Part shown: positions 1-13,120 of the stretch, piece after piece
Layout of the letters: each line of letters begins with the position of its first letter
Position numbering within the stretch: the stretch's first letter is position 1
Source of the DNA: Calliopsis andreniformis
Taxonomy: Eukaryota > Arthropoda > Insecta > Hymenoptera > Andrenidae
DNA length: 64,000 bases
Direction of reading: 5' to 3'
Assembly (NCBI RefSeq): GCF_051401765.1
Contig: NW_027480548.1
Span: 620,001-684,000, forward strand
Notes under the pieces: generated by a model
The model's database searches: none
Told to the model about the DNA's origin: nothing
What the model saw: only the letters and a program-made list of their open reading frames with translations
Program-made: the position numbers and the translations under genes

Positions 1-1697
1 CGAGGACTTAGGGTTGAGTATTGGTGTTTGAAGTCTGAGGATTGAGGATTCAGGATTGAGAATTGAGGATTGAGGATTGAGGATTGAAGATTGAGGATTC
101 GGTATTGAGGATTGAAGAATGAGGATTGAGGAGTGAGGACTGAGGATTGAGGATTGCAGTTTGAGTATTGAGGATTGAAGATTGAGGATCGAGGATTGAG
201 GATTGAGGATTGAGGATTGAGGATTGAGAATTGAGGATTGAGGATTGAGGATTGAAGATTGAGGATTGAGGTTTGAGGATTGAGGATTGAGGATTGAGGC
301 TTGAGAACTGAGGATTGAGGATTGAGGATTGAGGAATGAAGATTGAGTATTGAGGATTGAAGATTGAGGATTGAGGATTGAGGATTGAGGATTGAGGACT
401 CAAGATTGAATATTGATGATTGAAGATTGAGGATTGGGTATTGATGCTTGTGGATTGAGGACGAGGACTGAGGGTTGAGTATTGCTGTTTGAGGTCTGAG
501 GATTGAGGATTGAGTATTGAGAATTGAGGGTTGAGGATTGAGGATTGAAGATTGTGGATTGGGTATTGAGGATTGAAGAATGAGGATTGAGGATTGAGTA
601 TTGAATACTGAGTATTGAGTATTGAAGATTGAGGATTGAGGATTGAGGATTGAGGATTGAGGATCGAGGTTTGAGGATTGAGGATTGAGAGTTGAGGATT
701 GAGGAATGAAGATTGAGTATTGAGGATTGAAGACTGAGGATTGAGGATTGAGGATTGAGGATTGAGGATTGAAGATTGAGGATTGGGGATTGAGTATTGA
801 CGATTGAGGATTGAGTATTGAGGATTGAGTATTGAGGATTGATTATTGAAGATTGAGTATTGAGGATTGAAGATTGAGGATTGATAATTGAGGATTGAAG
901 ATGGAGTATTGATGATTGAAGGTTGAGGATTGAGGATTCATGTTTGAGGATTGAGGACGGGGACTGACGGTTGAGGATTGAGGTTTGAGGATTGAGGATT
1001 GAGGATTTAGGACTGAGGATTGAGGATTGAGGGTTGTGGATTGAGGACGAGGACTGAGGGTTGAGTGTTGATGTTTGAGGTCTGAGGATTGAGGATTGAG
1101 GATTGAGAATTGAGGATTGAGGATTGAGGATTGAAGATTGAGGATTGAGGATTGAGGATTCAGGATTGAGGATTGAAGACTGAGGATTGGGTATTGAGGA
1201 TTCAACATTGAGGATTGAGGGTTGAGGATTGAGGATTGAGGATTGACGATTGAGGATTGAGGAATGAGAATCGAGGATTGAGGATGAGGATTCAAGATTG
1301 AGGGCTGGGCACTGAGGATTGAAGAATGAGGATTGAGGATTGAGGATTGAGGATTGAGGATTGCAGATTGAGTATTGAGGATTGAAGATTGAGGGTTGAG
1401 GATTGAGGATTGAGGATTGAGCATTGAGGATTGACGATTGAGGATTGAGGATTGAAGATTGAGGATTGAGGATTGAGGATTGAAGATTGAGGATTGGGGA
1501 CGGAGTGTTGAGTGTTGAGAGATGAGAATTGATGTTTGTGGATAGAGACTTGAAGATTGCAGATTGAGTATTGAGTATTGAAAGCTCTGAATTGATGATA
1601 TTCCATTGAGGATTGGGGATTGACAACTGATTGTTGAGGACTGAGGGCTGAAGATTGAGGATTCAGAATAGAGGATTCAGGATTAAGGTTTGAGGAC
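1..1697 (+). repeat. A leader, copy 1 (5' truncated by window)
   Basis: This begins inside a recognisable string: a 6-bp GACGAG monomer, then GACTTAG and GGTTGAG. It ends where a GTTTGAG monomer is followed by GGACATG (ATG at 1698). The same run of variant heptamers recurs starting at 11424, 21530, 34520 and 42381. Copies 1 and 2 share a GTTTGAG variant near 270 that copies at 21.5, 34.5 and 42.4 kb have as consensus GATTGAG, so copies 1 and 2 are sister lineages. It contains one A-type landmark (GTTTGTGG near 1533). Confidence 0.85.
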
Positions 1698-2540
1698 ATG
1701 AGGATTGAGGATTGAAGATTGAGGATTCGGTATTGAGGATTGAAGAATGAGGATTGAGGAGTGAGGACTGAGGATTGAGGATTGCAGTTTGAGTATTGAG
1801 GATTGAAGATTGAGGATTGAGGATTGAGGATTGAGGATTGAGGATTGAGGATTGAGAATTGAGGATTGAGGATTGAGGATTGAAGATTGAGGATTGAGGA
1901 TTGGGGATTGAGGATTGAGGCTTGAGAACTGAGGATTGAGGATTGAGGATTGAGGAATGAAGATTGAGTATTGAGGATTGAAGATTGAGGATTGAGGATT
2001 GAGGATTGAGGATTGAGGACTCAAGATTGAATATTGATGATTGAAGATTGAGGGTTGGGTATTGATGCTTGTGGATTGAGTACGAGGACTGAGGGTTGAG
2101 TATTGCTGTTTGAGGTCTGAGGATTGAGGATTGAGTATTGAGAATTGAGGGTTGAGGATTGAGGATTGAAGATTGTGGATTGGGTATTGAGGATTGAAGA
2201 ATGAGGATTGAGGATTGAGGGTTGAGGATTGAGTATTGAATACTGAGTATTGAGGATTGAAGATTGAGGATTGAGGATTGAGGATTGAGGATCGAGGATT
2301 GAGGATTGAGGATTGAGGATTGAGGATTGAGGATTGAGGAATGAAGATTGAGTATTGAGGATTGAAGACTGAGGATTGAGGATTGAGGATTGAGGATTGA
2401 GGATTGAAGATTGAGGATTGGGGATTGAGTATTGACGATTGAGGATTGAGTATTGAGGATTGAGTATTGAGGATTGATTATTGAAGATTGAGTATTGAGG
2501 ATTGAAGATTGAGGATTGATAATTGAGGATTGAAGATGGA
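1698..2540 (+). repeat. Partial tandem copy of the A leader
   Basis: After GGACATG the sequence returns to leader-like order. Bases about 1700-2540 follow about 80-905 at offset 1621, rising to 1635, that is, a step of two heptamers. This is a local tandem duplication of the leader inside A1. The equivalent place in A2 is rearranged differently, with an extra 916-bp duplication and a 475-bp loss. Confidence 0.7.
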
Positions 2541-3118
2541 GTATTGATGATTGAAGGTTGAGGATTGAGGATTCATGTTTGAGGATTGAGGACGGGGACT
2601 GACGGTTGAGGATTGAGGATTGAGGATTGAGCATTGAGGATTGACGATTGAGCATTGAGGATTGAAGATTGAGGATTGAGGATTGAGGATTGAAGATTGA
2701 GGATTGGGGACGGAGTGTTGAGTGTTGAGAGATGAGAATTGATGTTTGTGGATAGAGACATGAAGATTGCAGATTGAGTATTGAGTATTGAAAACTATGA
2801 ATTGATGATATTCCATTGAGGATTGGGGATTGACAACTGATTGTTGAGGACTGAGGGCTGAAGATTGAGGATTCAGGATAGAGGATTCAGGATTAAGGTT
2901 TGTGGACATGAGGATTGAGGATTGAGGATTGAGGATTGAAGATTGAGGATTGGGGACGGAGTGTTGAGTGTTGAGTGATGAGAATTGATGTTTGTGGATA
3001 GAGATTTGAAGTTTGCAGGTTGAGTATTGAGTATTGAAAACTGTGAATTGATGATATTCCATTGAGGATTGGGGATTGACAACTGATTGTTGAGGACTGA
3101 GGGCTGAAGATTGAGGAT
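2541..3118 (+). repeat. A-type spacer with two closely spaced landmarks
   Basis: Degenerate heptamers carry two A landmarks (GTTTGTGG near 2743 and 2989, only about 246 bp apart). The second is followed by the stop-generating string GATTCAG, GATTGAG, GATTCAG, GATTAAG that closes most minus-strand open frames. The same stretch recurs from about 35837 at offset 33301. In A2 its first part is lost in a 475-bp deletion. Confidence 0.65.
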
Positions 3119-4413
3119 TCAGGATTGAGGATTCAGGATTAAGGTTTGAGGACTGAGGATTGAGGGCTGAGGATTGAGGATTGAGGATTGAAGATTGAGG
3201 ATTGGGTATTGCGGATTGAGCATTGAGGATTGAGGATTGAGGATTGAGGACTGAGGATCGAAAATTGAGGATTGAGGATTGAGGGTTGAAGATTGAGGAT
3301 TGGGGACTGAGGCTTGAAGATTGGGGATTGAGGGTTGAGGACTGAGGATTAAGGATTGAGGATTGAAAATTGAGGATTGAGGATTGAGAATTGATGATTG
3401 AGGATTGAACATTGAGGACTGAGTGATGAGGGTTGAGTGATGAGAATTGATGTTTGTGGATAGAGATTCGAAGATTGCAGGTTGAGTATTGTGTATTGAA
3501 AACTGTGAATTGAGTATATTCTATTGAGGAGTGAGGATTGACAACTGATTGTTGAGGACTGAGAGCTGAAGATTGAGGGTTCAGGATTGAAGATTCAGAA
3601 TTGAGATTTGAGGATTCAGAATTGAGGTTTGAGGACTGAGAATTGAGGATTGAAGATTGAGTATTGAGGATTGAAGATTGAGTATTCAGGATTGGAGATT
3701 GGCGATTGAGGATTAAAGACCGAGGATTGAGGATTGAGGATTGAAGATTGAGTATTGATGATTGAAGATTGAGTATTGAGGATTGAAAATTGAGGATTGA
3801 GGATTGAGGATTGAGGATTGAGGATTGAAGATTGAGGATTGGGGACGGAGTGTTGAGTGTTGAGTGATGAGAATTTATGTTTGTGGATAGAGATTTGAAG
3901 ATTGCCGATTGAGTATTGAGTATTGAAAACTGTGAATTGATGATATTCCATTGAGGATTGGGGATTGACAACTGATTGTTGAGGACTGAGGGCTGAGGAT
4001 TGAGGATTCAGGATTGAGGATTCAGGATTAAGGTTTGAGGACTGAGGATTGAGGATTGAAGATTGAGTATTGAGGATTGAAGATTGAGTATTCAGGATTG
4101 GAGATTGGCGATTGAGGATTAAGGACCGAGGATTGAGGATTGAGGATTGAAAATTGAGTATTGATGATCGAAGATTGAGTAGTGAGGATTGAAAATTGAG
4201 GATTGAGGATTGAGGATTGAGGATTGAGGATTGAAGATTGAGGATTGGGGACGGAGTGTTGAGTGTTGAGTGATGAGAATTGATGTTTGTGGATAGAGAT
4301 TTGAAGATTGCAGATTGAGTATTGAGTATTGAAAACTGTGAATTGATGATATTCCATTGAGGATTGGGGATTGACAACTGATTGTTGAGGACTGAGGGCT
4401 GAAGATTGAGGAT
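3119..4413 (+). repeat. 1295-bp higher-order repeat, A1 unit 1
   Basis: One HOR unit of 1295 bp, exactly 185 heptamers. It contains three A landmarks whose GTTTGTGG cores begin at 3452, 3879 and 4285; the next is at 4747. Spacings are 427, 406 and 462 bp (61, 58 and 66 heptamers), so the unit is a trimer of related 0.4-kb subunits. Equivalent units lie at 14983 (offset 11864) and 36420 (offset 33301). This unit has GAATTGAG before TATATTC where units 2 and 3 have GAATTAAG. Confidence 0.88.
3380..3590 (+). repeat. A landmark (representative of about 65 copies)
   Basis: A run of about 30 diverged heptamers stands out from the consensus background. It contains GTTTGTGGATAGAG, GATTGCAG, TATTGAAAACTGTG, a TATTC element and GACAACTGATTGTTGAGG. 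It still fits the 7-bp register. I count about 65 copies by the GTTTGTGG core, dense in A blocks (every 406-476 bp) and sparse in B and C (near 26894, 28707, 32965, 47199, 53128, 57049, 62034 and 63559). Variants at the core are GATAGAG (A), GATAGGG (24.4, 45.3 kb), GATACAG (9.9, 20.0, 41.1 kb) and GATGGAG (B and C). Confidence 0.8.
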
Positions 4414-5708
4414 TCAGGATTGAGGATTCAGGATTAAGGTTTGAGGACTGAGGATTGAGGGCTGAGGATTGAGGATTGAGGATTGAAGATTGAGGATTGG
4501 GTATTGCGGATTGAGCATTGAGGATTGAGGATTGAGGATTGAGGACTGAGGATCGAGGATTGAGGATTGAGGATTGAGGGTTGAAGATTGAGGATTGGGG
4601 ACTGAGGCTTGAAGATTGGGGATTGAGGGTTGAGGACTGAGGATTGAGGATTGAGGATTGAAAATTGAGGATTGAGGATTGAGAATTGATGATTGAGGAT
4701 TGAACATTGAGGACTGAGTGATGAGGGTTGAGTGATGAGAATTGATGTTTGTGGATAGAGATTCGAAGATTGCAGGTTGAGTATTGTGTATTGAAAACTG
4801 TGAATTAAGTATATTCTATTGAGGAGTGAGGATTGACAACTGATTGTTGAGGACTGAGAGCTGAAGATTGAGGGTTCAGGATTGAAGATTCAGAATTGAG
4901 ATTTGAGGATTCAGAATTGAGGTTTGAGGACTGAGAATTGAGGATTGAAGATTGAGTATTGAGGATTGAAGATTGAGTATTCAGGATTGGAGATTGGCGA
5001 TTGAGGATTAAAGACCGAGGATTGAGGATTGAGGATTGAAGATTGAGTATTGATGATTGAAGATTGAGTATTGAGGATTGAAAATTGAGGATTGAGGATT
5101 GAGGATTGAGGATTGAGGATTGAAGATTGAGGATTGGGGACGGAGTGTTGAGTGTTGAGTGATGAGAATTTATGTTTGTGGATAGAGATTTGAAGATTGC
5201 CGATTGAGTATTGAGTATTGAAAACTGTGAATTGATGATATTCCATTGAGGATTGGGGATTGACAACTGATTGTTGAGGACTGAGGGCTGAGGATTGAGG
5301 ATTCAGGATTGAGGATTCAGGATTAAGGTTTGAGGACTGAGGATTGAGGATTGAAGATTGAGTATTGAGGATTGAAGATTGAGTATTCAGGATTGGAGAT
5401 TGGCGATTGAGGATTAAGGACCGAGGATTGAGGATTGAGGATTGAAAATTGAGTATTGATGATCGAAGATTGAGTAGTGAGGATTGAAAATTGAGGATTG
5501 AGGATTGAGGATTGAGGATTGAGGATTGAAGATTGAGGATTGGGGACGGAGTGTTGAGTGTTGAGTGATGAGAATTGATGTTTGTGGATAGAGATTTGAA
5601 GATTGCAGATTGAGTATTGAGTATTGAAAACTGTGAATTGATGATATTCCATTGAGGATTGGGGATTGACAACTGATTGTTGAGGACTGAGGGCTGAAGA
5701 TTGAGGAT
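4414..5708 (+). repeat. 1295-bp higher-order repeat, A1 unit 2
   Basis: Second 1295-bp unit, landmark cores at 4747, 5174 and 5580, with the same 427, 406 and 462 spacing cycle. Minus-strand translations of its long frames are identical over 253 and 109 residues to those of unit 1, so base identity is very high. A2 and A4 have one fewer full unit here, so this one was gained in A1 or lost in the others. Confidence 0.88.
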
Positions 5709-6996
5709 TCAGGATTGAGGATTCAGGATTAAGGTTTGAGGACTGAGGATTGAGGGCTGAGGATTGAGGATTGAGGATTGAAGATTGAGGATTGGGTATT
5801 GCGGATTGAGCATTGAGGATTGAGGATTGAGGATTGAGGACTGAGGATCGAGGATTGAGGATTGAGGATTGAGGGTTGAAGATTGAGGATTGGGGACTGA
5901 GGCTTGAAGATTGGGGATTGAGGGTTGAGGACTGAGGATTGAGGATTGAGGATTGAAAATTGAGGATTGAGGATTGAGAATTGATGATTGAGGATTGAAC
6001 ATTGAGGACTGAGTGATGAGGGTTGAGTGATGAGAATTGATGTTTGTGGATAGAGATTCGAAGATTGCAGGTTGAGTATTGTGTATTGAAAACTGTGAAT
6101 TAAGTATATTCTATTGAGGAGTGAGGATTGACAACTGATTGTTGAGGACTGAGAGCTGAAGATTGAGGGTTCAGGATTGAAGATTCAGAATTGAGATTTG
6201 AGGATTCAGAATTGAGGTTTGAGGACTGAGAATTGAGGATTGAAGATTGAGTATTGAGGATTGAAGATTGAGTATTCAGGATTGGAGATTGGCGATTGAG
6301 GATTAGGGACCGAGGATTGAGGATTGAGGATTGAAGATTGAGTATTGATGATTGAAGATTGAGTATTGAGGATTGAAAATTGAGGATTGAGGATTGAGGA
6401 TTGAGGATTGAAGATTGAGGATTGGGGACGGAGTGTTGAGTGTTGAGTGATGCGCATTTATGTTTGTGGATAGAGATTTGAAGATTGCAGATTGAGTATT
6501 GAGTATTGAAAACTGTGAATTGATGATATTCCATTGAGGATTGGGGATTGACAACTGATTGTTGAGGACTGAGGGCTGAAGATTGAGGATTCAGGATTGA
6601 GGATTCAGGATTAAGGTTTGAGGACTGAGGATTGAGGATTGAAGATTGAGTATTGAGGATTGAAGATTGAGTATTCAGGATTGGAGATTGGCGATTGAGG
6701 ATTAAGGACCGAGGATTGAGGATTGAGGATTGAAGATTGAGTATTGATGATCGAAGATTGAGTATTGAGGATTGAAAATTGAGGATTGAGGATTGAGGAT
6801 TGAGGATTGAGGATTGAAGATTGAGGATAGGGGACGGAGTGTTGAGTGTTGAGTGATGAGAATTGATGTTTGTGGATAGAGATTTGAAGATTGCAGATTG
6901 AGTATTGAGTATTGAAAACTGTGAATTGATGATATTCCATTGAGGATTGGGGATTGACAACTGATTGTTGAGGACTGAGGGCTGAAGATTGAGGAT
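5709..6996 (+). repeat. 1288-bp higher-order repeat, A1 unit 3
   Basis: Third unit, 1288 bp (184 heptamers). It is one heptamer shorter because the landmark interval 6042 to 6462 is 420 rather than 427 bp. A diagnostic GATGCGCATTTATG variant near 6450 marks it. The same shortened unit with the same marker occurs at 16278-17565 and 37715-39002, so the shortening predates the block duplications. Confidence 0.87.
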
Positions 6997-7948
6997 TCAG
7001 GATTGAGGATTCAGGATTAAGGTTTGAGGACTGAGGATTGAGGGCTGAGGATTGAGGATTGAGGATTGAAGATTGAGGATTGGGTATTGCGGATTGAGCA
7101 TTGAGGATTGAGGATTGAGGATTGAGGACTGATGATCGAGGATTGAGGATTGAGGATTGAGGGTTGAAGATTGAGGATTGGGGACTGAGGCTTGAAGATT
7201 GAGGATTGAGGATTGAGGACTGAGGATTGAGGATTGAGGATTGAAAATTGAGGATTGAGGATTGAGAATTGATGATTGAGGATTGAACATTGAGGACTGA
7301 GTGATGAGGGTTGAGTGATGAGAATTGATGTTTGTGGATAGAGATACGAAGATTGCAGGTTGAGTATTGTGTATTGAAAACTGTGAATTGAGTATATTCT
7401 ATTGAGGAGTGAGGATTGACAACTGATTGTTGAGGACTGAGAGCTGAAGATTGAGGGTTCAGGATTGAAGATTCAGAATTGAGATTTGAGGATTAAGGTT
7501 TGAGGACTGAGGATTGAGGGCTGAGGATTGAGGATTGAGGATTGAAGATTGAGGATTGGGTATTGCGGATTGAGCATTGAGGATTGAGGATTGAGGATTG
7601 AGGACTGATGATCGAGGATTGAGGATTGAGGATTGAGGGTTGAAAATTGAGGATTGGGGACTGAGGCTTGAAGATTGAGGATTGAGGATTGAGGACTGAG
7701 GATTGAGGATTGAGGATTGAAAATTGAGGATTGAGGATTGAGAATTGATGATTGAGGATTGAACATTGAGGACTGAGTGATGAGGGTTGAGTGATGAGAA
7801 TTGATGTTTGTGGATAGAGATTCGAAGATTGCAGGTTGAGTATTGTGTATTGAAAACTGTGAATTGAGTATATTCTATTGAGGAGTGAGGATTGACAACT
7901 GATTGTTGAGGACTGAGAGCTGAAGATTGAGGGTTCAGGATTGAAGAT
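6997..7948 (+). repeat. Partial HOR unit with 476-bp tandem duplication
   Basis: The fourth HOR unit starts at 6997, but 476 bp later (68 heptamers) the same segment starts again at 7473; landmark cores are at 7330 and 7806. The two copies differ by single bases. The first has GATACGAAG and the second GATTCGAAG; the second has a GAAAATTGAG variant near 7640. A2 and A4 have only one copy, carrying GATACGAAG, so the duplication is private to A1. Confidence 0.8.
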
Positions 7949-10900
7949 TCAGAATTGAGATTTGAGGATTCAGAATTGAGGTTTGAGGACTGAGAATTGA
8001 GGATTGAAGATTGAGTATTGAGGATTGAAGATTGAGTATTCAGGATTGGAGATTGGCGATTGAGGATTAAGGACCGAGGATTGAGGATTGAGGATTGAAG
8101 ATTGAGTATTGATGATTGAAGATTGAGTATTGAGGATTGAAAATTGAGGATTGAGGATTGAGGATTGAGGATTGAGGATTGAAGATTGAGGATTGGGGAA
8201 GGAGTGTTGAGTGTTGAGTGATGAGAATTGATGTTTGTGGATAGAGATTTGAAGATTGCAGATTGAGTATTGAGTATTGAAAACTGTGAATTGATGATAT
8301 TCCATTGAGGATTGGGGATTGACAACTGATTGTTGAGGACTGAGGGCTGAAGATTGAGGATTCAGGATTGAGGATTCAGGATTAAGGTTTGAGGACTGAG
8401 GATTGAGGATTGAGGATTGAGGATTGAGGATTGAAGATTGAGGATTGGGTATTGCGGATTGAGCATTGAGGATTGAGGATTGAGGATTGAGGGCTGAGGA
8501 TCGAGGATTGAGGATTGAGGATTGAGGGTAGAAGATTGAGGATTGAGGATTGAGGATTGAAGATTGAGTATTGAGGATTGAGGATTGAAGATTGAGTATT
8601 GAGGATTGAAGATTGAGGATTGAGGATTGAGGATTGAGGATTGAATATTAATGATTGAAGATTGAGGATTGAGGATTGAGGGTTGTGGATTGAGGACGAG
8701 GACTGAGGGTTGAGTATTGGTGTTTGAAGTCTGAGGATTGGGGATTGATGATTGAGAATTGAGGATTGAGGATTGAGGATTGAAGATTGAGGATTCGGTA
8801 TTGAGGATTGAAGAATGAGGATTGAGGAGTGAGGACTGAGGATTGAGGATTGCAGTTTGAGTATTGAGGATTGAAGATTGAGGATTGAGGATTGAGGATT
8901 GAGGATTGAGGATTGAGGATTGAGGATTGAAGATTGAGTTTTGAGGATTGAAGATTGAGGATTGAGGATTGAGGATTGAGGATTGAGGATTGAAGATTGA
9001 GGATTGGGGACGGAGTGTTGAGTGTTGAGTGATGAGAATTGATGTTTGTGGATAGAGATTTGAAGATTGCAGATTGAGTATTGAGTATTGAAAACTGTGA
9101 ATTGATGATATTCCATTGAGGATTGGGGATTGACAACTGATTGTTGAGGACTGAGGGCTGAAGATTGAGGATTCAGGATTGAGGATTCAGGATTAAGGTT
9201 TGAGGACTGAGGATTGAGGGCTGAGGATTGAGGATTGAGGATTGAAGATTGAGGATTGGGTATTGCGGATTGAGCATTGAGGATTGAGGATTGAGGATTG
9301 AGGACTGAGGATCGAGGATTGAGGATTGAGGATTGAGGGTTGAAGATTGAGGATTGGGGACTGAGGCTTGAAGATTGAGGATTGAGGATTGAGGACTGAG
9401 GATTGAGGATTGAGGATTGAAAATTGAGGATTGAGGATTGAGAATTGATGATTGAGGATTGAACATTGAGGACTGAGTGATGAGGGTTGAGTGATGAGAA
9501 TTGATGTTTGTGGATAGAGATTCGAAGATTGCAGGTTGAGTATTGTGTATTGAAAACTGTGAATTGAGTATATACTATTGAGGAGTGAGGATTGACAACT
9601 GATTGTTGAGGACTGAGAGCTGAAGATTGAGGGTTCAGGATTGAAGATTCAGAATTGAGATTTGAGGATTCAGAATTGAGGTTTGAGGACTGAGAATTGA
9701 GGATTGAAGATTGAGTATTGAGGATTGAAGATTGAGTATTCAGGATTGGAGATTGGCGATTGAGGATTAAGGACCGAGGATTGAGGATTGAGGATTGAAG
9801 ATTGAGTATTGATGATTGAAGATTGAGTATTGAGGATTGAAAATTGAGGATTGAGGATTGAGGATTGAGGATTGAAGATTGAGGATTGGGGACGGAGTGT
9901 TGAGTGTTGAGTGATGAGAATTGATGTTTGTGGATACAGATTTGAAGATTGCAGATTGAGTATTGAGTATTGAAAACTGTGAATTGATGATATTCCATTG
10001 AGGATTGGGGATTGACAACTGATTGTTGAGGACTGAGGGCTGAAGATTGAGGATTCAGGATTGAGGATTCAGGATTAAGGTTTGAGGACTGAGGATTGAG
10101 GATTGAGGATTGAGGATTGAGGATTGAAGATTGAGGATTGGGTATTGCGGATTGAGCATTGAGGATTGAGGATTGAGGATTGAGGGCTGAGGATCGAGGA
10201 TTGAGGATTGAGGATTGAGGGTTGAAGATTGAGGATTGAGGATTGAGGATTGAAGATTGAGTATTGAGGATTGAGGATTGAAGATTGAGTATTGAGGATT
10301 GAAGATTGAGGATTGAGGATTGAGGATTGAGGATTGAATATTAATGATTGAAGATTGAGGATTGAGGATTGAGGGTTGTGGATTGAGGACGAGGACTGAG
10401 GGTTGAGTATTGGTGTTTGAAGTCTGAGGATTGGGGATTCATGATTGAGAATTGAGGATTGAGGATTGAGGATTGAAGATTGAGGATTCGGTATTGAGGA
10501 TTGAAGAATGAGGATTGAGCAGTGAGGACTGAGGATTGAGGATTGCAGTTTGAGTATTGAGGATTGAAGATTGAGGATTGAGGATTGAGGATTGAGGATT
10601 GAGGATTGAGGATTGAGGATTGAAGATTGAGTATTGAGGATTGAAGATTGAGGATTGAGGATTGAGGATTGAGGATTGAGGATTGAGGATTGAAGATTGA
10701 GTTTTGGGGATTGAGGATTGACGATTGAGTATTGAGAATTGAGGATTGAGGATTGAGGATTGGGGACTGAGTGTTGAGGGTTGAGTGATGAGAATTCATG
10801 TTTGTGGATAGAGATTTGAAGATTGCAGGTAGAGTATTGAGCATTGAAGCCTGTGAATTGAGGATATTCTATTGAGGATTGAGGATTGAAGATTGAGTAT

Positions 10901-11423
10901 TGAGGATTGAGGATTGAGGATTGAGGATTGAGGATTGAGGATTGAGGATTGAGGATTGAGGATTGAGGATTGAGGGTTGTGGATTGAGGACGAGGACTGA
11001 GGGTTGAGTATTGGTGTTTGAAGTCTGAGGATTGAGGATTGAGGATTGAGAATTGAGGATTGAGGATTGAGGATTGAAGATTGAGGATTCGGTATTGAGG
11101 ATTGAAGAATGAGGATTGAGGAGTGAGGACTGAGGATTGAGGATTGCAGTTTGAGTATTGAGGATTGAAGATTGAGGATTGAGGATTGAGGATTGAGGAT
11201 TGAGGATTGAGGATTGAGAATTGAGGATTGAGGATTGAGGATTGAAGATTGAGGATTGAGTATTGAGGATCGAAGATTGAGGATTGAGGACTGAGAGTTG
11301 AGGATTGAGGATTGAGGATTGAAGACTGAGGATTGGGTATTGAGGATTTAGCATTGGGGATTGAGGGTTGAGGATTGAGGATTGAGGATTGAGGTTTGAG
11401 GATTGAGGGTTGTGGATTGAGGA
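7949..11423 (+). repeat. Tail of A1 with leader-like and HOR-like mosaic
   Basis: A landmarks (cores 8233, 9044, 9506, 9926 and about 10800) alternate with leader-like stretches carrying the 6-bp GACGAG monomer (near 8696, 10389 and 10990). The run 10869-11423 leads into the next leader and has counterparts at 20975-21529, 41826-42380 and, shortened, 34275-34519. A long consensus run of about 11 monomers lies near 10900-10970. No gene is visible. Confidence 0.75.
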
Positions 11424-13120
11424 CGAGGACTTAGGGTTGAGTATTGGTGTTTGAAGTCTGAGGATTGAGGATTCAGGATTGAGAATTGAGGATTGAGGAT
11501 TGAGGATTGAAGATTGAGGATTCGGTATTGAGGATTGAAGAATGAGGATTGAGGAGTGAGGACTGAGGATTGAGGATTGCAGTTTGAGTATTGAGGATTG
11601 AAGATTGAGGATCGAGGATTGAGGATTGAGGATTGAGGATTGAGGATTGAGAATTGAGGATTGAGGATTGAGGATTGAAGATTGAGGATTGAGGTTTGAC
11701 GATTGAGGATTGAGGATTGAGGCTTGAGAACTGAGGATTGAGGATTGAGGATTGAGGAATGAAGATTGAGTATTGAGGATTGAAGATTGAGGATTGAGGA
11801 TTGAGGATTGAGGATTGAGGACTCAAGATTGAATATTGATGATTGAAGATTGAGGATTGGGTATTGATGCTTGTGGATTGAGGACGAGGACTGAGGGTTG
11901 AGTATTGCTGTTTGAGGTCTGAGGATTGAGGATTGAGTATTGAGAATTGAGGGTTGAGGATTGAGGATTGAAGATTGTGGATTGGGTATTGAGGATTGAA
12001 GAATGAGGATTGAGGATTGAGTATTGAATACTGAGTATTGAGTATTGAAGATTGAGGATTGAGGATTGAGGATTGAGGATTGAGGATCGAGGTTTGAGGA
12101 TTGAGGATTGAGAATTGAGGATTGAGGAATGAAGATTGAGTATTGAGGATTGAAGACTGAGGATTGAGGATTGAGGATTGAGGATTGAGGATTGAAGATT
12201 GAGGATTGGGGATTGAGTATTGACGATTGAGGATTGAGTATTGAGGATTGAGTATTGAGGATTGATTATTGAAGATTGAGTATTGAGGATTGAAGATTGA
12301 GGATTGATAATTGAGGATTGAAGATGGAGTATTGATGATTGAAGGTTGAGGATTGAGGATTCATGTTTGAGGATTGAGGACGGGGACTGACGGTTGAGGA
12401 TTGAGGTTTGAGGATTGAGGATTGAGGATTTAGGACTGAGGATTGAGGATTGAACGTTGTGGATTGAGGACGAGGACTGAGGGTTGAGTGTTGATGTTTG
12501 AGGTCTGAGGATTGAGGATTGAGGATTGAGAATTGAGGATTGAGGATTGAGGATTGAAGATTGAGGATTGAGGATTGAGGATTCAGGATTGAGGATTGAA
12601 GACTGAGGATTGGGTATTGAGGATTCAACATTGAGGATTGAGGGTTGAGGATTGAGGATTGAGGATTGACGATTGAGGATTGAGGAATGAGAATCGAGGA
12701 TTGAGGATGAGGATTCAAGATTGAGGGCTGGGCACTGAGGATTGAAGAATGAGGATTGAGGATTGAGGATTGAGGATTGAGGATTGCAGATTGAGTATTG
12801 AGGATTGAAGATTGAGGGTTGAGGATTGAGGATTGAGGATTGAGCATTGAGGATTGACGATTGAGGATTGAGGATTGAAGATTGAGGATTGAGGATTGAG
12901 GATTGAAGATTGAGGATTGGGGACGGAGTGTTGAGTGTTGAGAGATGAGAATTGATGTTTGTGGATAGAGACTTGAAGATTGCAGATTGAGTATTGAGTA
13001 TTGAAAGCTCTGAATTGATGATATTCCATTGAGGATTGGGGATTGACAACTGATTGTTGAGGACTGAGGGCTGAAGATTGAGGATTCAGAATAGAGGATT
13101 CAGGATTAAGGTTTGAGGAC
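11424..13120 (+). repeat. A leader, copy 2
   Basis: Collinear with 1-1697 at a constant offset of 11423. It has private single-base changes: GTTTGAC near 11697, where copy 1 has GTTTGAG, and GAACGTTGTGG near 12453, where the other copies have GAGGGTTGTGG. It ends at the same GGACATG string (ATG at 13121). Confidence 0.87.

Larger units (their letters stand above)
1..11423 (+). repeat. Long A block, copy A1
   Basis: First A-type block, cut by the window edge. It contains a leader (1-1697), a partial second leader, and the 1295-bp higher-order repeat array (about 3119-7296). A tail of further A landmarks follows. It aligns collinearly with A2 at offset 11423 near the start, 12339 then 11864 in the middle, 10569 after the extra HOR unit, and about 10100 in the tail. 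The steps mark indels between copies. Identity looks very high: long translated stretches are identical and only scattered single-base differences are visible. No gene is present. Confidence 0.85.

Noticed and set aside
3119..7296. Tandem mobile elements or rDNA-type units with 1295-bp period
   Set aside because: Units contain no transposase, terminal inverted repeats, target-site duplications or RNA-gene-like sequence; they are entirely heptamers.
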